This document shows, in pieces, positions 49,890-61,839 of a stretch of DNA of 64,000 nucleotides. Position numbers and translations under genes: made by a program. This DNA is from Enoplosus armatus (Eukaryota; Chordata; Actinopteri; Centrarchiformes; Enoplosidae): positions 12,873,463 to 12,937,462 of the forward strand of contig NC_092181.1 in the NCBI RefSeq assembly GCF_043641665.1. Reading direction: 5' to 3'. Numbering within the stretch: the stretch's first letter is position 1; every line of letters starts with the position of its first letter. The notes below the pieces were generated by a model. It did not search any database and had not been told where the DNA came from. It saw only the letters and a program-made list of their open reading frames with translations.

Positions 49890-49922
<33 letters not shown>
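49890..49922. repeat. (TG)n-(GA)n compound microsatellite
   Basis: A TG tract of 23 bases passes directly into a short GA tract. Confidence 0.92.
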
Positions 49923-52849
49923 CCAGCGAAGGGGGAATGTGTGTGGACAGTAGTAACTATAGGTGCGCAGGACACCAGAAATAGTTGTAATATCCGAAGT
50001 TGGCTGGACATCACCCTGAGAACAAACAATATTAATCTGTAATTAACACTTCCAAGTGCCCAGACTGGCTTCGACATTCAAAGGTTTCCTGTGAGGGGTT
50101 TATGCAACCTGGGTCTTTATGGTCTCAACCAGTGTTCAGCACAGGTCTGACACTGATCTGCTTCTGTACAAGACAGTGATCTCATGTTATGATAGTCATA
50201 ATCTTATCCTGTAGTGTTCCCAGCCGTAAATCCAGCATTTCCCGATTGCAAGTGTATAAGAGTGTAAGCTGCATTCACGTTTTAAACAGTTTATACAGTG
50301 AAATAATATGTTGTTTTTTTTAAAGTATAGTTTCAGTCCTGTGTGAAGGGCAGCCACCAGGTATTTGCTTGTGGCTGGTAGTCTCGTATACAAAGATAAA
50401 CTCCTGTTCATTATTATGTCATACAAAGGGATTTTGCGTGAAAGAGGTACAGGAGAGTTGTAACCGAAGAGTCCTATGGGTGTTGTGGGGGGGTTTGGGG
50501 TCTGTGTAACCCCCGTCTTCTTGTCCAACTTGTGTGCCAATGGAGGGGGCAGGGGCTTATGGGGCCCACCAGGGGTAAGCCAGGCCAGGAAGGAAGCAGG
50601 GGGATGGGGGAGGCGAAGCTGAAACCGGCGAGCTGCTGCCTGTGAGTCTTGGCAGGGGTCCAGGGGAATGTTCAATGTGCCGAGGTTTGGTGGGGGCCTC
50701 CTTCCCTCCCTCTGCTCCATGTCGGCTAATTGAAGAGACGTGGAGAGAAGGAGAGAGGCATCACATGGAAGCTGACAGAGAATATGCAGGACATCCAACC
50801 TACAGTGTTCCTTTTTACTTGCTCCAAACCAACATTGGACAGCCTTTCTCATTATGTAAAAGGACGAAGGCCCTACAGCGCTTCCAAAGCCCTCAGTTAA
50901 TATGTGCTGCCTGCCCCTATGCTGGGACCATGGGGCTAAGGCTAGTTAGCTCATGTCACTTGTTTGCTGTCTTGACTGTTTTATCGCCTTAATATCAACT
51001 TGAGTACTGTCAATGAAGTTTGACAATGAAGCTTACTTTTACCTTGTGTATTTTGATTGTTAGAGCATATTTGTGAGACTTAGTTCGATTGAATAGAACT
51101 GCCGGAAATTATCAACAAAAATTATTTTGTGATCTTTGAGTTGTGACCCAGTTGAATTATAAAATAGTATTTCTCGTGGGCAGATTAGGTTTTAACAACA
51201 GAGTTTGGCATAGCCTCATTCATATTAATGAAGGCATTGAGTATCTGAGAATACTAAAGAATTGGGACAAGACAACTGTTAGCCCAATACATTATATTTC
51301 CTTCTTTACTAATAATTTGATACTGAAATGGCTTTGGTGTAAAAGTCACCTTGAGGGGAGTATAGCTCAACCGAGCTAATTAGCAAATTTATCTTAACAT
51401 CAGGTTGTATCATGTTTGTAGGTATGTGCCCTTTGATTTAGGTTGGCTCTTCTGGTTTTGACAATTTGATGTTGCAGTGAAGGCAGGCTGTGCAGCATTT
51501 GAAACAGAAGTTAAAGACCATTCTCAGACTCTACTTATGTCCAACTCCTCCCAACCTCCCAAGTAAAAATATTGTTAGTAATAATGCAGATTGAGGTAGC
51601 AAATGGTGGACGAGGCATAGGCAAAGTATTCCCCCTTTTTATATTTAGACACATGGTGTCCCAAAAATACAGGTTGAATCACTTTCCACGTAGCCAATCA
51701 GAAACACATTCCTTCTGTGGCTGTGGTATAAAGCTTAATTAATGAGTGCCAGTCTACATTTAGAGGTGTTCAGTTTTGGCCTTTGGTAAAACAAAAAAAA
51801 AAAAGGCTGAGGCACTCCTGCTTGAGGTTAATCATGAGAGGTCAGCCATTGTATTAATGCTAATAACACTTCATAACTATCCAGACCTCAAGACAGGGAT
51901 TCACCGGGCACACGGATTAAAACAAATGTGCAAAATATGCAGGCATATGCAGAAAATGCACAACCACATATTCTCATAAACACAAAGCAGTCATAGCAGG
52001 CAAAGACAAACGCATACACCAACACACTCAGCTTGACAGCTTCCTCTTGAATTCAATAAGCTTTAGCTGTGGTGCTGGCAGGGAGCAAGCCTGCTTGGTC
52101 TTGTGCATTGTGCTGTTTTCCTATTTAATGAGCTGCCATCGTGTTAAAGTTTCATATCGACTTGGCAGAGGAAGCAGCCAAGTCACTGAGAGCTAATTTT
52201 CTGGAGGCAAACCTCAAAGCTGTTATTTATAGTGCAGGTCTGACTTTCTCACTATCTGATTCTTTGACTTTCTTTCTCTATCTTGCATCCCCCTTCATCT
52301 GCGCTCTCCACCCACCTGCTCGCCCTCAGTCAGTCCCTCGTCTACAGATTCCAACAACCAAGAATATTTATGCCACAGTTCATTGAGCAAGTCCAGTCTA
52401 ATAGTTTAACCAATAAAGAGTGTTTTATATTTTCACAAGCCGCTCACTCCACCTGCTGAAAGCAAAGCTGGTATGCACAGAATGCTCACAAACCAAGCGG
52501 CCAGTGAGACTGTTAGTGTTACTGAGCGATGGAAACACCCACCAACAACAACATTGTTATCACTGCTCATCAAGTGTGGAATTTACAGGCTTGCTTTCCC
52601 CAAGCCAATCGGGTCGAGTATACACAAACGCACACACATTTGAGAAGAGTAGTTGAGGCCTGTAGCAACAGTAGCAGGTTTTAAGGAATTCTCCCCCAGG
52701 TCAGGGTTGTCCATGATAATGTTCCATGCAATAAGGATCAAGAAAGCCCTGTGGCTTCTCTAATGCCACCGAACTGGGTGGCTGGCTGAATGGTAATGTT
52801 CATTCTGTGGCCAGGACCTGACCATATCACTTTTTTTTGCTGAGAGAGG

Positions 52850-53480
52850 AAAGTCTCTCCTCTTCTTTCTCCTCCTCCCTCTTCTCCCCCTCCTTTGTGA
52901 TTGGTGTTGTGTCTGCGGTTGATCTGACAGCCGTTCAGAACACATGAAGCTGCACAATTTCTTTGCAGCTCTTTCCCTTTTCAAGTTTCACTCCGGCTCT
53001 GTGTGTCTCTTCCTTTGTCTTACTCAGTCTTCACATGAGCGCAGCGCCTTTTACTCCCCTTCCCCTTATTCTCTTTTTCTATCACCCTTGCATGCTTTTC
53101 CTTCTCACCCCACATTTTTTCTCTCTGCATCTCTGCAGATACTAGCGATCAAGGTGCAAGGATATTTCAGTGCCTCTTTCTTCCCCCTCCTCGCCCCCCA
53201 TCTCTCCTTGTCTGCCAGCCTCAATAGTGCTCCGATCTGTTTTTTTTCCAACTCCTCCATTTCTCCAGTGAGGATTTTTTCTGTCTTTTCCCTCTTCTAG
53301 CATAGTCTCTCTTCTTTCTCTCTGCCCTGTCTGGTTCTCCGGCGGCTGTCGTACTTAATTGGTGTTGCTCTGCGTCTGCTTTCATCCTCCGCCTGTTTTT
53401 TTCCCCTTCCTCTCATACCCCCCCCCCCCCCCCCCCCCATCCATCTCTCCTTCTCCTCCTCCTACCTCCCTCTCCTCTGC
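52850..53480. repeat. pyrimidine-rich tract with 21-C run
   Basis: About 600 bases strongly biased to C and T, including an uninterrupted 21-C run at 53418-53438. It generates several false frames. Confidence 0.8.
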
Positions 53481-54346
53481 ATCTTATTGCTGGAAAAAGA
53501 CAGGCATCAGACAGGCTGCCTCCCGCCTGTGTACATCAAGCTTCCCTGTGTGTGTCTGTGTGTTTTTGTGTGGCTGTGTTTGTGTGTGTTGTGAGTTTCC
53601 AGCCCCTTCATTTCTGTACAGTGTGTTCCTGTTGTCATGCCTCCTTCTCTGTAGTTTAGCCCTATAGTCTCAGGAAATGGAACTGTTTTGTGCAGCACAG
53701 GAAAAGAGGATTCTGCCTCACTAGGCAACTTCTTCACAATTTCCCAGTGGCCCCAGTTTGCTGAGACTTGGGGTGTTTTCCTACTCCACTCAGTACATAG
53801 CCGTAGCCATGCTGTTATATTTGAAATTGAGCGCGATTACTCAGACTTCCACTCAAGGGCAGGGAGAGGTGGGCCTCCCACCTCTGATTAGAGGGCGTTA
53901 AGAAATGTTTTAATATACATTTTGTGACATAGATAAGTCCCAACAGGATGACTCCATGTCAGCATTGCATCTTGCGTGGTTCAGGGCTGATATAAAATAG
54001 TGGCCTAGATGGCGTGTTGAGCCATTTTCAACCCATTAAATTGGGAAGTGGGAAATAAATGTCATGTATTAACACCAGCATTCATGTGTTTCATCACATT
54101 ACAGTCATATAATTTAGTTTACAGCTCAAAAGCACGTTAAAGTGTGCAGTACTACTTAAAGATAGAGGAAGGAGGAAAGCGTTAGGCCTTCATATGTTGT
54201 ATTTCCTGTGGAATTGCTTTATAAATGTCAGGGGATGGTAGTCATTTTGGCTCTTAAGACCCCGGCTTGTCTGTTTGCCTATATATGCATCCAATACAAA
54301 TTGCATTGATATTTACCATATCTAACTTGTTGTATGCTAGCAAATG

Positions 54347-54352
<6 letters not shown>

Positions 54353-54396
<44 letters not shown>
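54353..54396. repeat. (TA)22 microsatellite
   Basis: An uninterrupted TA tract of 44 bases; able to extrude a cruciform. Confidence 0.97.
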
Positions 54397-54399
<3 letters not shown>

Positions 54400-55316
54400 T
54401 TTTATTTTAACAGTGCCTTTTGATAATATTTAATGTGTTTTGTTTTTAAGGGCAAGAGTTCAATAATTACTGGTTTAGTTACTGGCTACATTATGTTGGC
54501 TAAGGTGATCAAAGCGCATTTAATGTAAGAGAAGACTAAATGACACGCTGTGGCTGTGTAGGTCAGTAACCCCAAAACAGGACATATTTTTCCTAATTGC
54601 ACTGTCATACTGCCAGTGAGGGTAAACCTGATGCTGGAAGGCAGCACAGAGACACCACGGGGTCAGTGCTGTGGAGGTGCTGGTGTCAGCAGTACTGGGT
54701 GAGAGGGGGAGAGGCAGGTAAGTATATATGCCGGGGCAACGGAGGTCAGGAGGGAAGCTAACTTTGGCATTGACTACGTCAGCTCAAAAGACAACTGTCC
54801 TCTCTCTCACATTTCACATAGTTGTTTTTCTACCAGGCTGCCTCCAACATTACAGTAAATTAAAAAAAACAGTTAAACTATAAGCTTTCCATAGTGAGTT
54901 GACACATAACATACATATCCTTGTGCGGGTGTGGTGGTGGTGTTGTTGTTGTTGTAGTATTTGTACCCCCTGTCCGGATTTCCCCAACACTAATTTCTTG
55001 TCGTCATCTGTGACAGCGGCAGTAGTAACCAGATAGGGTAGATCCACTATCATCTGGGGGGTAAAGGGTGAGACTTCCAGGACGACACAGTCAGTTGTAG
55101 TAGAGAGGCTCTGTCGCTAGCAACTGATGCTGAAAGAAAAATCTAGCACACAGAGTTAATGGCAAAAGCCTGCCTCTGCTTGCATGCTGTCACTGTGTCG
55201 TACAGCTTTAGGTAGGGTTTTATGGCAGTTGGTGGCTGTGTCTTACCATCATGCTAGATGGACACATACACTGCACATACTACACATACACATGCATATA
55301 ATTATCTGAATGCACA

Positions 55317-55319
<3 letters not shown>

Positions 55320-55370
<51 letters not shown>
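55320..55370. repeat. (CA)25 microsatellite
   Basis: An uninterrupted CA tract of about 51 bases. Confidence 0.97.
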
Positions 55371-55372
<2 letters not shown>

Positions 55373-56011
55373 ACCTGAGCTCCTATTTATTACCTGAGGG
55401 CTGCTTTCCCCTAGCTGCTGAGATAGCACAATGACACACACATAGACTCCTCAGTATGAAAAATGGGACTGAGTGTGTGTGTATGAATCTAAGAGAGGGA
55501 GGGAGCAGTAGCGAGCAATGAAAGGGCGAACGGGGAATGAGGAAGAGAAAATCCAGATCGAGGAGAAAAAAAAAAGAAATGTAGGGATATCTCCTTTCTT
55601 TCATTTTATCCTGCTGCCATGGCCACTAGTCTGGCAGTCTTCCCCAAGGGTTGGCTCTAAACTCACTGTTGACAACAGTGTTCGATGTCTCTTCCTCCCT
55701 CTCTCTCTCTGCCCATCTGTATTTCTGTCTAACCCATGTCTACTTTCTCTCTTTCTTTCTCTACCTTACTGCCATACAGATATTACCACACCATCAGACA
55801 GTCTCTGTGAGGCCTCTCCTGTCTTTTTGATTGACAGCTCCCTCCCCCTGCCAGTGGGCAGCTCAGTGGGAGGCAGGCCTTTCATTAATCTTCTGTTATG
55901 AGCGTTATGATTCATTCATACATTCAGATTTTGATTCGTATCCAATCCCTGTGTAGGCATATTTTGTATTTTGTGTTTAGTTTACTTGTCAGGGACAGTA
56001 CACATTAATCA

Positions 56012-56125
56012 CAGTAGGGCTTCAACTAATGATTTTCATTATCGATTAATCTATCAATTTGTTTTTTTTTCAATTAATCAACATTTTGGCTGATAAATTC
56101 TGTTGATAAATTAATTTTAATCATG
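56012..56125 (+). mobile_element. hAT-like MITE left-end fragment
   Basis: Starts CAGTAGGGCTTCAACTAATG and continues 'attatcgattaatctatcaa' and 'caattaatcaacattttggc'. This matches the end of a very common teleost element whose copies read AGGGCTGCAACTAACGATTA. The opposite terminus is not recognisable within the next few hundred bases, so it is truncated or decayed. Confidence 0.72.
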
Positions 56126-57347
56126 AATTGTCAGACCACATTCGGATATCATCATTTAGCCATTACTCTCAACACAGCCCAACGTTTTTAGGCAAGATGA
56201 TCAACTAACTCTCTGACTCTCCAAGACAAAATAGTATCACACACACTAGACGATAGAATACATGCAATCCAACTTTGTGACTGATTGACTGAAAGTACTG
56301 TTTTGCTGTATGAGGATAGTGATTATTTTCGTGAAACTCCGTGTTGTCGAGTTTCAACATATTGCTTGACCAGTGGGGCAGTCTTTGAAAGAATGTCATG
56401 TCCTTCCAGTTCTTGAGCATGAAGCACCATGTCTTATTGTACAAGGCAGGCGTGTGTGCGTGTGTGTGTGTGTGTGTATACATGCAGCAAATAGGACTAG
56501 GCCATTATTTTAGACTGACATGGAGATGATTGATTGTATTTGCACGTTTTAGAGAGTGCTATCATAGGTTTGATATGACGTAGTGCTGTATTATAGATTA
56601 GTGTCCATTGCACTTAGTGAAGACTAAACACATGCGCATTCGATCCCTATGGCCCGGCTCAAGCCTCTAATAGTTTCCAGGAGCTGTCACTAAATCTGAG
56701 CCAAAGGAAATACAGGCTGAAATGAAGCACTTAGTTTCCCTGGCCCTCGGGCTAGCTAGTTTGACTCGCGCCCACTGGAAACAGATCTTTGTAAAAAGGC
56801 TTTGTGTCTTATTCTGTCAGTCTGTTGGCCTTTACGTTGTCTTCCTTTCAGTCCTTTTAATACCATGCCTTTTTATTTTCTTGCCATTTCCTGCTGTCTA
56901 TAAACCAGCCCCTTTACACTGGCCTTCACTCTTACTGTTCACTCTCTCTCTCTCTTTCTCTCCCTCTTTCTTTATCTCTCACTCTAACTCACATAATGTG
57001 TGCCTTTTTTTTCTTTTCATTTTCCTTTCCTTTCATTCTCCCTTTCAGTTTTAGACCATGATTTTTGTTCGAAGTGATGATTGTGGATGGAAAACTTTTT
57101 CCAGACACTGAGTGCACTTTGGCTCTGACTTACACATGGATCAAAAGGAAGGGGTTGAAAGTTTATATGCACAGTGTGTGTTTTTGCGCAGACAATGTGA
57201 ATGTGGCTGAATGTCATACATGTGTAAACTGTGTGATGCACATGGGTCTGCATAATTGTAATAATGAAGGACGCTAAGCATTTGAGCTGAATCCAAGCCC
57301 CTCTCCCTCATGTTTCACTCATTACTCTTTCCCTTTCTTGTTGGCAG

Positions 57348-57385
57348 CTGTGAGAAGCTAGCAACAGAAGAAAGAGAACCATTTG
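57348..57385 (+). other. tnrc6c: 5' UTR part of exon 2
   Basis: Follows acceptor TTGGCAG. It contains TAG (57359-57361) in frame with the coding start. This fixes the AUG at 57386 as the first usable start in this frame. Confidence 0.65.
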
Positions 57386-57448
57386 ATGGAAGAAAAGAAA
57401 AAGAAAAAACAAGAAGAAAAGACCAAGACGGACATCGCTCAGAAAAAG
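57386..57448 (+). CDS. tnrc6c: TNRC6/GW182 N-terminus, coding exon 2
   Basis: Encodes 21 residues, MEEKKKKKQEEK followed by TKTDIAQKK, and ends in phase 0 at AAG|GTGATG. From memory of the family, vertebrate TNRC6 proteins begin with the same Lys-rich MEEKKKKKQEEK...AQKK stretch. They are cytoplasmic P-body scaffolds that bind Argonaute through Gly-Trp repeats and recruit PABP, PAN2-PAN3 and CCR4-NOT to silence miRNA targets. None of the GW, UBA, PABP-binding or RRM parts lie in the window. The start codon has T at -3 and G at +4, a weak context, and an in-frame TAG 24 nt upstream rules out extension. Residues TKTDI replace the more usual KKKKE-type run. Low-complexity Lys/Glu makes the match less secure than a folded domain would, but the next exon supports it. 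QEEK argues against TNRC6A. Confidence 0.7.
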
Positions 57449-57537
57449 GTGATGGTGAAAGTGATGCACATGCTTTTTCCAAGTCCATTTCTCTTTTTAT
57501 TATTGTATTAAGTCCATTTCTCTCTCTTTCCCTGCAG
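57449..57537 (+). other. tnrc6c: intron 2 (89 nt)
   Basis: Donor GTGATG and acceptor TTTCCCTGCAG with a good pyrimidine tract. At 89 nt it is near the small end for teleost introns and is not a multiple of three. If retained, the reading frame runs to TAA at 57509-57511. It contains a direct repeat, AAGTCCATTTCTCT, at 57481-57494 and 57510-57523. Confidence 0.65.
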
Positions 57538-57559
57538 GTTGCTGATCAGAAACCCAAAG
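57538..57559 (+). CDS. tnrc6c: TNRC6 microexon 3 (22 nt)
   Basis: Bounded by CTGCAG and AAAG|GTGAGT. It encodes VADQKPK plus the first base of the next codon (G, consistent with the Val of the family's following VPE). From memory, TNRC6 paralogues have a matching seven-residue segment here: ADQKTK-like in TNRC6C, TEQKTK-like in TNRC6B and TEQKIK-like in TNRC6A. The ADQK form therefore favours TNRC6C. A 22-nt exon changes frame if skipped, so skipping would abolish the protein from this start. The next, large coding exon is not present before the window ends. Confidence 0.66.
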
Positions 57560-60500
57560 GTGAGTGTCATGGTCAAATAAACTGCACCCTCTCATCTACC
57601 TCATTTTCTAAAACTGCATTTAAAACCACTGTTATACATTAATCAGCTCTGATTAACACACACTGACCCGTAAAGGCATACACGCATACATATTATACAC
57701 GCATTATACACATAGCATTTAGTGTTGTCGTACACAGATGGACACACACAGTTTGCACATGCATTCACAAAGGTGCCGTTTGACTTTCTGTTTCTCAGAC
57801 ACACACACACACACACTGCAGAGCAAATACAGTGGAGTCTAATGCAGAGTGATGCAGAGTGACGCTCGGTACGCCCGCAGCACCAGGCAGTGAAGCGTGA
57901 GGGCACCCAGACAGCACACTGAGTGTGGTGTGGGTAGGGAGATGGGGGGGATGGGATAAAGAAGGACGGGAGAGGAGGAGTGGAATAAAAGAGGCATGGA
58001 GTTCAGCTGAAAAGCAGAGAGAGTAGGACTAAAAGAACAGTGTCCTCACATGCCCCCCTGGTGTTCTCTTAAGATGCTAAAATAGATTTTCTTGTTGTAT
58101 TGCTGTTAAATTAGCTCTAGTTGTGTTTGAAATGTTTACAAAATGCATCATGTTGCTGCTCTCAGTTGTCCCAGTGACAGACTTGCACATTCATTTTTTT
58201 TTGATTTGTGAATTGTTGAAGCAAGAGATATATGAACATCTGTCTAATTATTTGATTTGTATACTTTTGCTTTATGAATAGATATAGAATATAAAGTTAG
58301 GTTTGATATTGGCATTTAGTGGCAGAATTTAAGGGGTTAACATTTGTACAGTAAGTAATATGTTCTCACAGCTATAGTAACACGACAGTTTCGCATATGC
58401 ACACCAATTTGTCTCAGTGTATGTGCAAGGTTTTTTCCTGCTTTTTATAAATATGATAATGAATTGAAATAAATGAATAACCGTGTGAGCGATTGAGCCA
58501 GGTCCTAAGCAGATGTACGAGGCCCTGTCTCCTCCATCTTTGGCCCTTTCCCTTTCTTGTGGTCCTGTATTATGTCTCTGCTTTTAGACCTGAATTTTCC
58601 CCCTGCTTCATTGTCTTTTCACCTAGCACCACTCTGGTGTCATCCCAGCATTTACAGTCGATGCATGATGTAATTAATGCAAAATGCGTGAAATAGGTTT
58701 TGATATTATATGATAGGGTGTGGGTGAAGACGGCACAGAATTTGAGCTACCTTTAAATCCGCCTAGTGTGTCTGTTGGCGCCTATCCTCCCCCAGTTTGA
58801 GCAGCAGCTTGGCCATCTGGGCGTAACTGTTGGGCTTCAACAAAGGTCACTACAGCTTGCCTTGAACTGTGACCTGTCTATTTAATTACCCTCCCTGTGT
58901 TTCACTGCCCTGACTGTGAGCTTGGCCTATTAACCAAGTCTCAAAGCCTCTGCACAAAGCTAGCTGCTTCTGATTTGAATAAACATTTAATGCCACTGTT
59001 CATGTGCTTTTCTCAGAGAAAAAAAAACAGACTTCTCCAGGCTTTATTATTCATATCATATTTATTATGATTCAGTCCTAAATTTGCACGATATCTGTAT
59101 GTACAGTACTCTGACAAAGGGTCCTTGTCACAAATAAATCACATACTCACAGAGCAACAGAGAACATTAGAGAATAAGCAGATATAATACTGTGCAGTGT
59201 TATTTAAAAGAAAACGTATTTACACAGGTCAGATTCACTGAGCAGGAATGCTTCCTGGAACACCCTGGTTCACACTCACATAGTTTACATTCGCTCCTGG
59301 TAGCTGCCTTTTACATCCACAGTCTCATCTGTTGGCCACTGAACAGCTTCACTCGTGCAGCTGGGGTTTAAATGCCTTGCTCAACAGTTTGTTAGCAGTA
59401 GTAATGAGGCAGGGGTGCGTGCTGCTCTTTATTCGTCTACCTAGACTGTTGACTGTTGAGTTTTTTTGTTACATCTAGAACATTTAGCATGATGGACTGG
59501 ACCATGAGCTAGAAGAGGTTTGTGGATGTCTGATGGTGGCAATCCACATTCCCCAAAGGATTATGTGGGCAGAAATAAATGTCACACACACACTCTGTTG
59601 GGGCCTCTGCATGCAGTACTGTGTATGTCTCTATATGTTTGTCCACATATATCTTGTATTTAAACATTTAGTTGTAACTACAGTGTATCAACAATGGGGG
59701 TTTTTTGTTTCCGCTCTGCACTGCAGCATTTTGGATTTTAAATGAAACAACTATGAGTTTAAAGTGCTGACCTTCAGCTGTAATTGAGGGTTTTTATTTT
59801 GACAGTAGGTGAACAGTTTGGGGTTGTGGCCATTTTTAAACATAGTCCTCCAATTTTAGTGGACTGAAAGTCAAGTCACAAGTCACAACCCGTTACATAC
59901 ATCAGCAGACATTTGGTATCCTGGTAGCTGCTCTGACTGGCCTGTGTGTCAGCTGTGCCGTTTTGTTTGTTTCAGGGGCCTGTTATTTGGGTGGGGGTCA
60001 GGTGACTGACTTTGGTTGTAGTTTGGCTATAGAAAACCTCATTGGTTGTCTATGAGCTATGTGTCTCTGCGTTTTTCTAAAATGTAGGCAGTATATATAA
60101 AGCTCATATTTTTATGTCAAGTCTAGTGTGCCAGATTAGAGCCAAAACAATGAAAAGTGTATTACAGCACTAATACTTTCTGACTACAGAGCATAATGTG
60201 TGTATGTGGGCTGTGCCTAGTGTTACTGGCAGGCGCGGCAAAGAAAACGTTGAGAGTCAGGGAGGAAATATTGAAACTCTGCCTGTGAGAGAGGCCCATG
60301 GACAGGGGCACAGCTAAGAAATAGACGGAGGGATGAGGAAGAAAGAGGAAGTGTAACAGGGCGTTCTGGGGACAGATAAAAGCAAAAATGAAGGAAGGAA
60401 CCGGAGGAAAGAAAGTAATGAAGCAGTGAGCACTTTAGACGAGGGCCAAAAATGACCGTCGGGAGTCAATGACAGTGCTAATATAGAAAAGGACTAATGA

Positions 60501-60949
60501 CATGGACATTTATTTTATGGTATGTTTAATGAGAGATGGAGAGAAAAGGGGACATTGAATGAGAAACTGATTGTGTGTATGTGTTGGGTACTCATGCAGA
60601 CAGAAAGATAAAGAAAGTCCTGTTTGAAGACTAATCGTTCCGTGAGCCATCAGGACCTCTGTGAGTTTGCTCATAACCTCCCATCTGCAATATCTTTTAA
60701 AAGGAAGGTGGCATCAACTGGAATGAGTTGAGTTTTAATGCGTGACACTAAATAATAGAGGTGTGTGTATATGCAGGAGGAGAGAAAATCAGTATGCGGT
60801 AGTGATTTGTGTCTTTCCATCCATATCAGTGAATTCTGTCTTCCTTATACACTCTCAGAAATTCATAGACACATACACATGCACACCACCTCCCCCATCC
60901 TCAACGCCTTTTCCGCTTTCCTCTCTGCAGGCCTCCTTGGTCCCAGGCA

Positions 60950-61080
60950 TTTCAATTTGTTTGCGGTAATCGATCTCGGCCTGGCGCGTTCATATGTATG
61001 AAAATGAGATAAAGCTTTGGCGCAGTGGAATTAACTTCTCTGCCCCCCATTAGGCATGGAGCTTCACCGAACGCAGGGTT
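60950..61080. promoter_or_regulatory. candidate intronic conserved block
   Basis: Repeat-free sequence with 'gcggtaatcgatctcggcct', 'ggcgcgttcatatgtatg' and 'cccccattaggcatgg', CpG-retaining and compositionally unlike its flanks. No coding frame is recognised. Function is inferred. Confidence 0.27.
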
Positions 61081-61839
61081 CCAGGAGGCAGTGTCCCACT
61101 GCCCCAACCCACCTCCCCCACACACAGGCTGGACCTCTGATGCAGGGCCCTCCCACCCTTCCTCCCTCCTAGTCCCCATTACCTCAGAGGGATGCTGATT
61201 ATTCACCCCCAGCACACACGCAGCTTCATCACAATCTCTGCCACCACTGCAATCACAATCAGTCAGTTAGACTGCTACACATACCTACCAACCTCGACAA
61301 AACATGCAAAGCCAAGACGCGCACACCATATGACCGTATCTGTCGAGCTGCAGATCTGTGTTCCAAGGTTCCCACATTCATATTAAAAGACATACACCCC
61401 TTTCCTCCACTTCCTCCCTACACCAACTTCAATCCATTCTCTGAAACAAATTCTTACATTGTGGAATTGCAAAACAGCAAAGGCAGTAATATACAAGCCA
61501 CGGTGGCTCTTAGCATGCACGTACACACAAATATTGAAGTTATGAGAAAACAAGACCCTAGCAGGAAGTTACACAAATGCAATTCATGAAACAGGTGGCT
61601 ACATGCAGGCACAGAAAGCCTCAGTAATACCACAATGCATCTGACGCGTTCCCACAACCTGATAATCTGCAATCTCCATTTTTGTTGCTTGCGCACTTTT
61701 CACTGCTGAAAGGTTAGAGAACAAATGAAAGGCCTGTCTCGCAGTTTCCTCCTAACCCACGCTGTTTCTTCTGCCTGTTTCATTTCTGTCCTCGATCCGC
61801 TCGGCACCAACGACCACATCTGAGGAGAAACATATTTAC

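Larger units (their letters stand above)
46776..57347 (+). other. tnrc6c: intron 1 (about 10.6 kb)
   Basis: Bounded by GTAAGT (46776) and a pyrimidine-rich acceptor ending TTGGCAG (57347). Contents include a C-rich stretch followed by a complex block (47820-47980), a GC-rich stretch (50490-50780) and a GT/GA tract (49890-49922). It also holds a large pyrimidine-rich region (52850-53480, with 21 C at 53418-53438), the AT tract at 54353-54396, the CA tract at 55320-55370 and a MITE piece at 56012-56125. The longest frame, 218 codons on the minus strand (50196-50852), has no recognised domain and is treated as chance. Alternative UTR exons may be hidden here. Confidence 0.6.

Noticed and set aside
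50196..50852. 218-codon minus-strand frame in intron 1
   Set aside because: No recognised family and no polyadenylation or promoter context was seen. It overlaps GC-rich intronic DNA where stop codons are rare by chance. An antisense transcript cannot be fully excluded.
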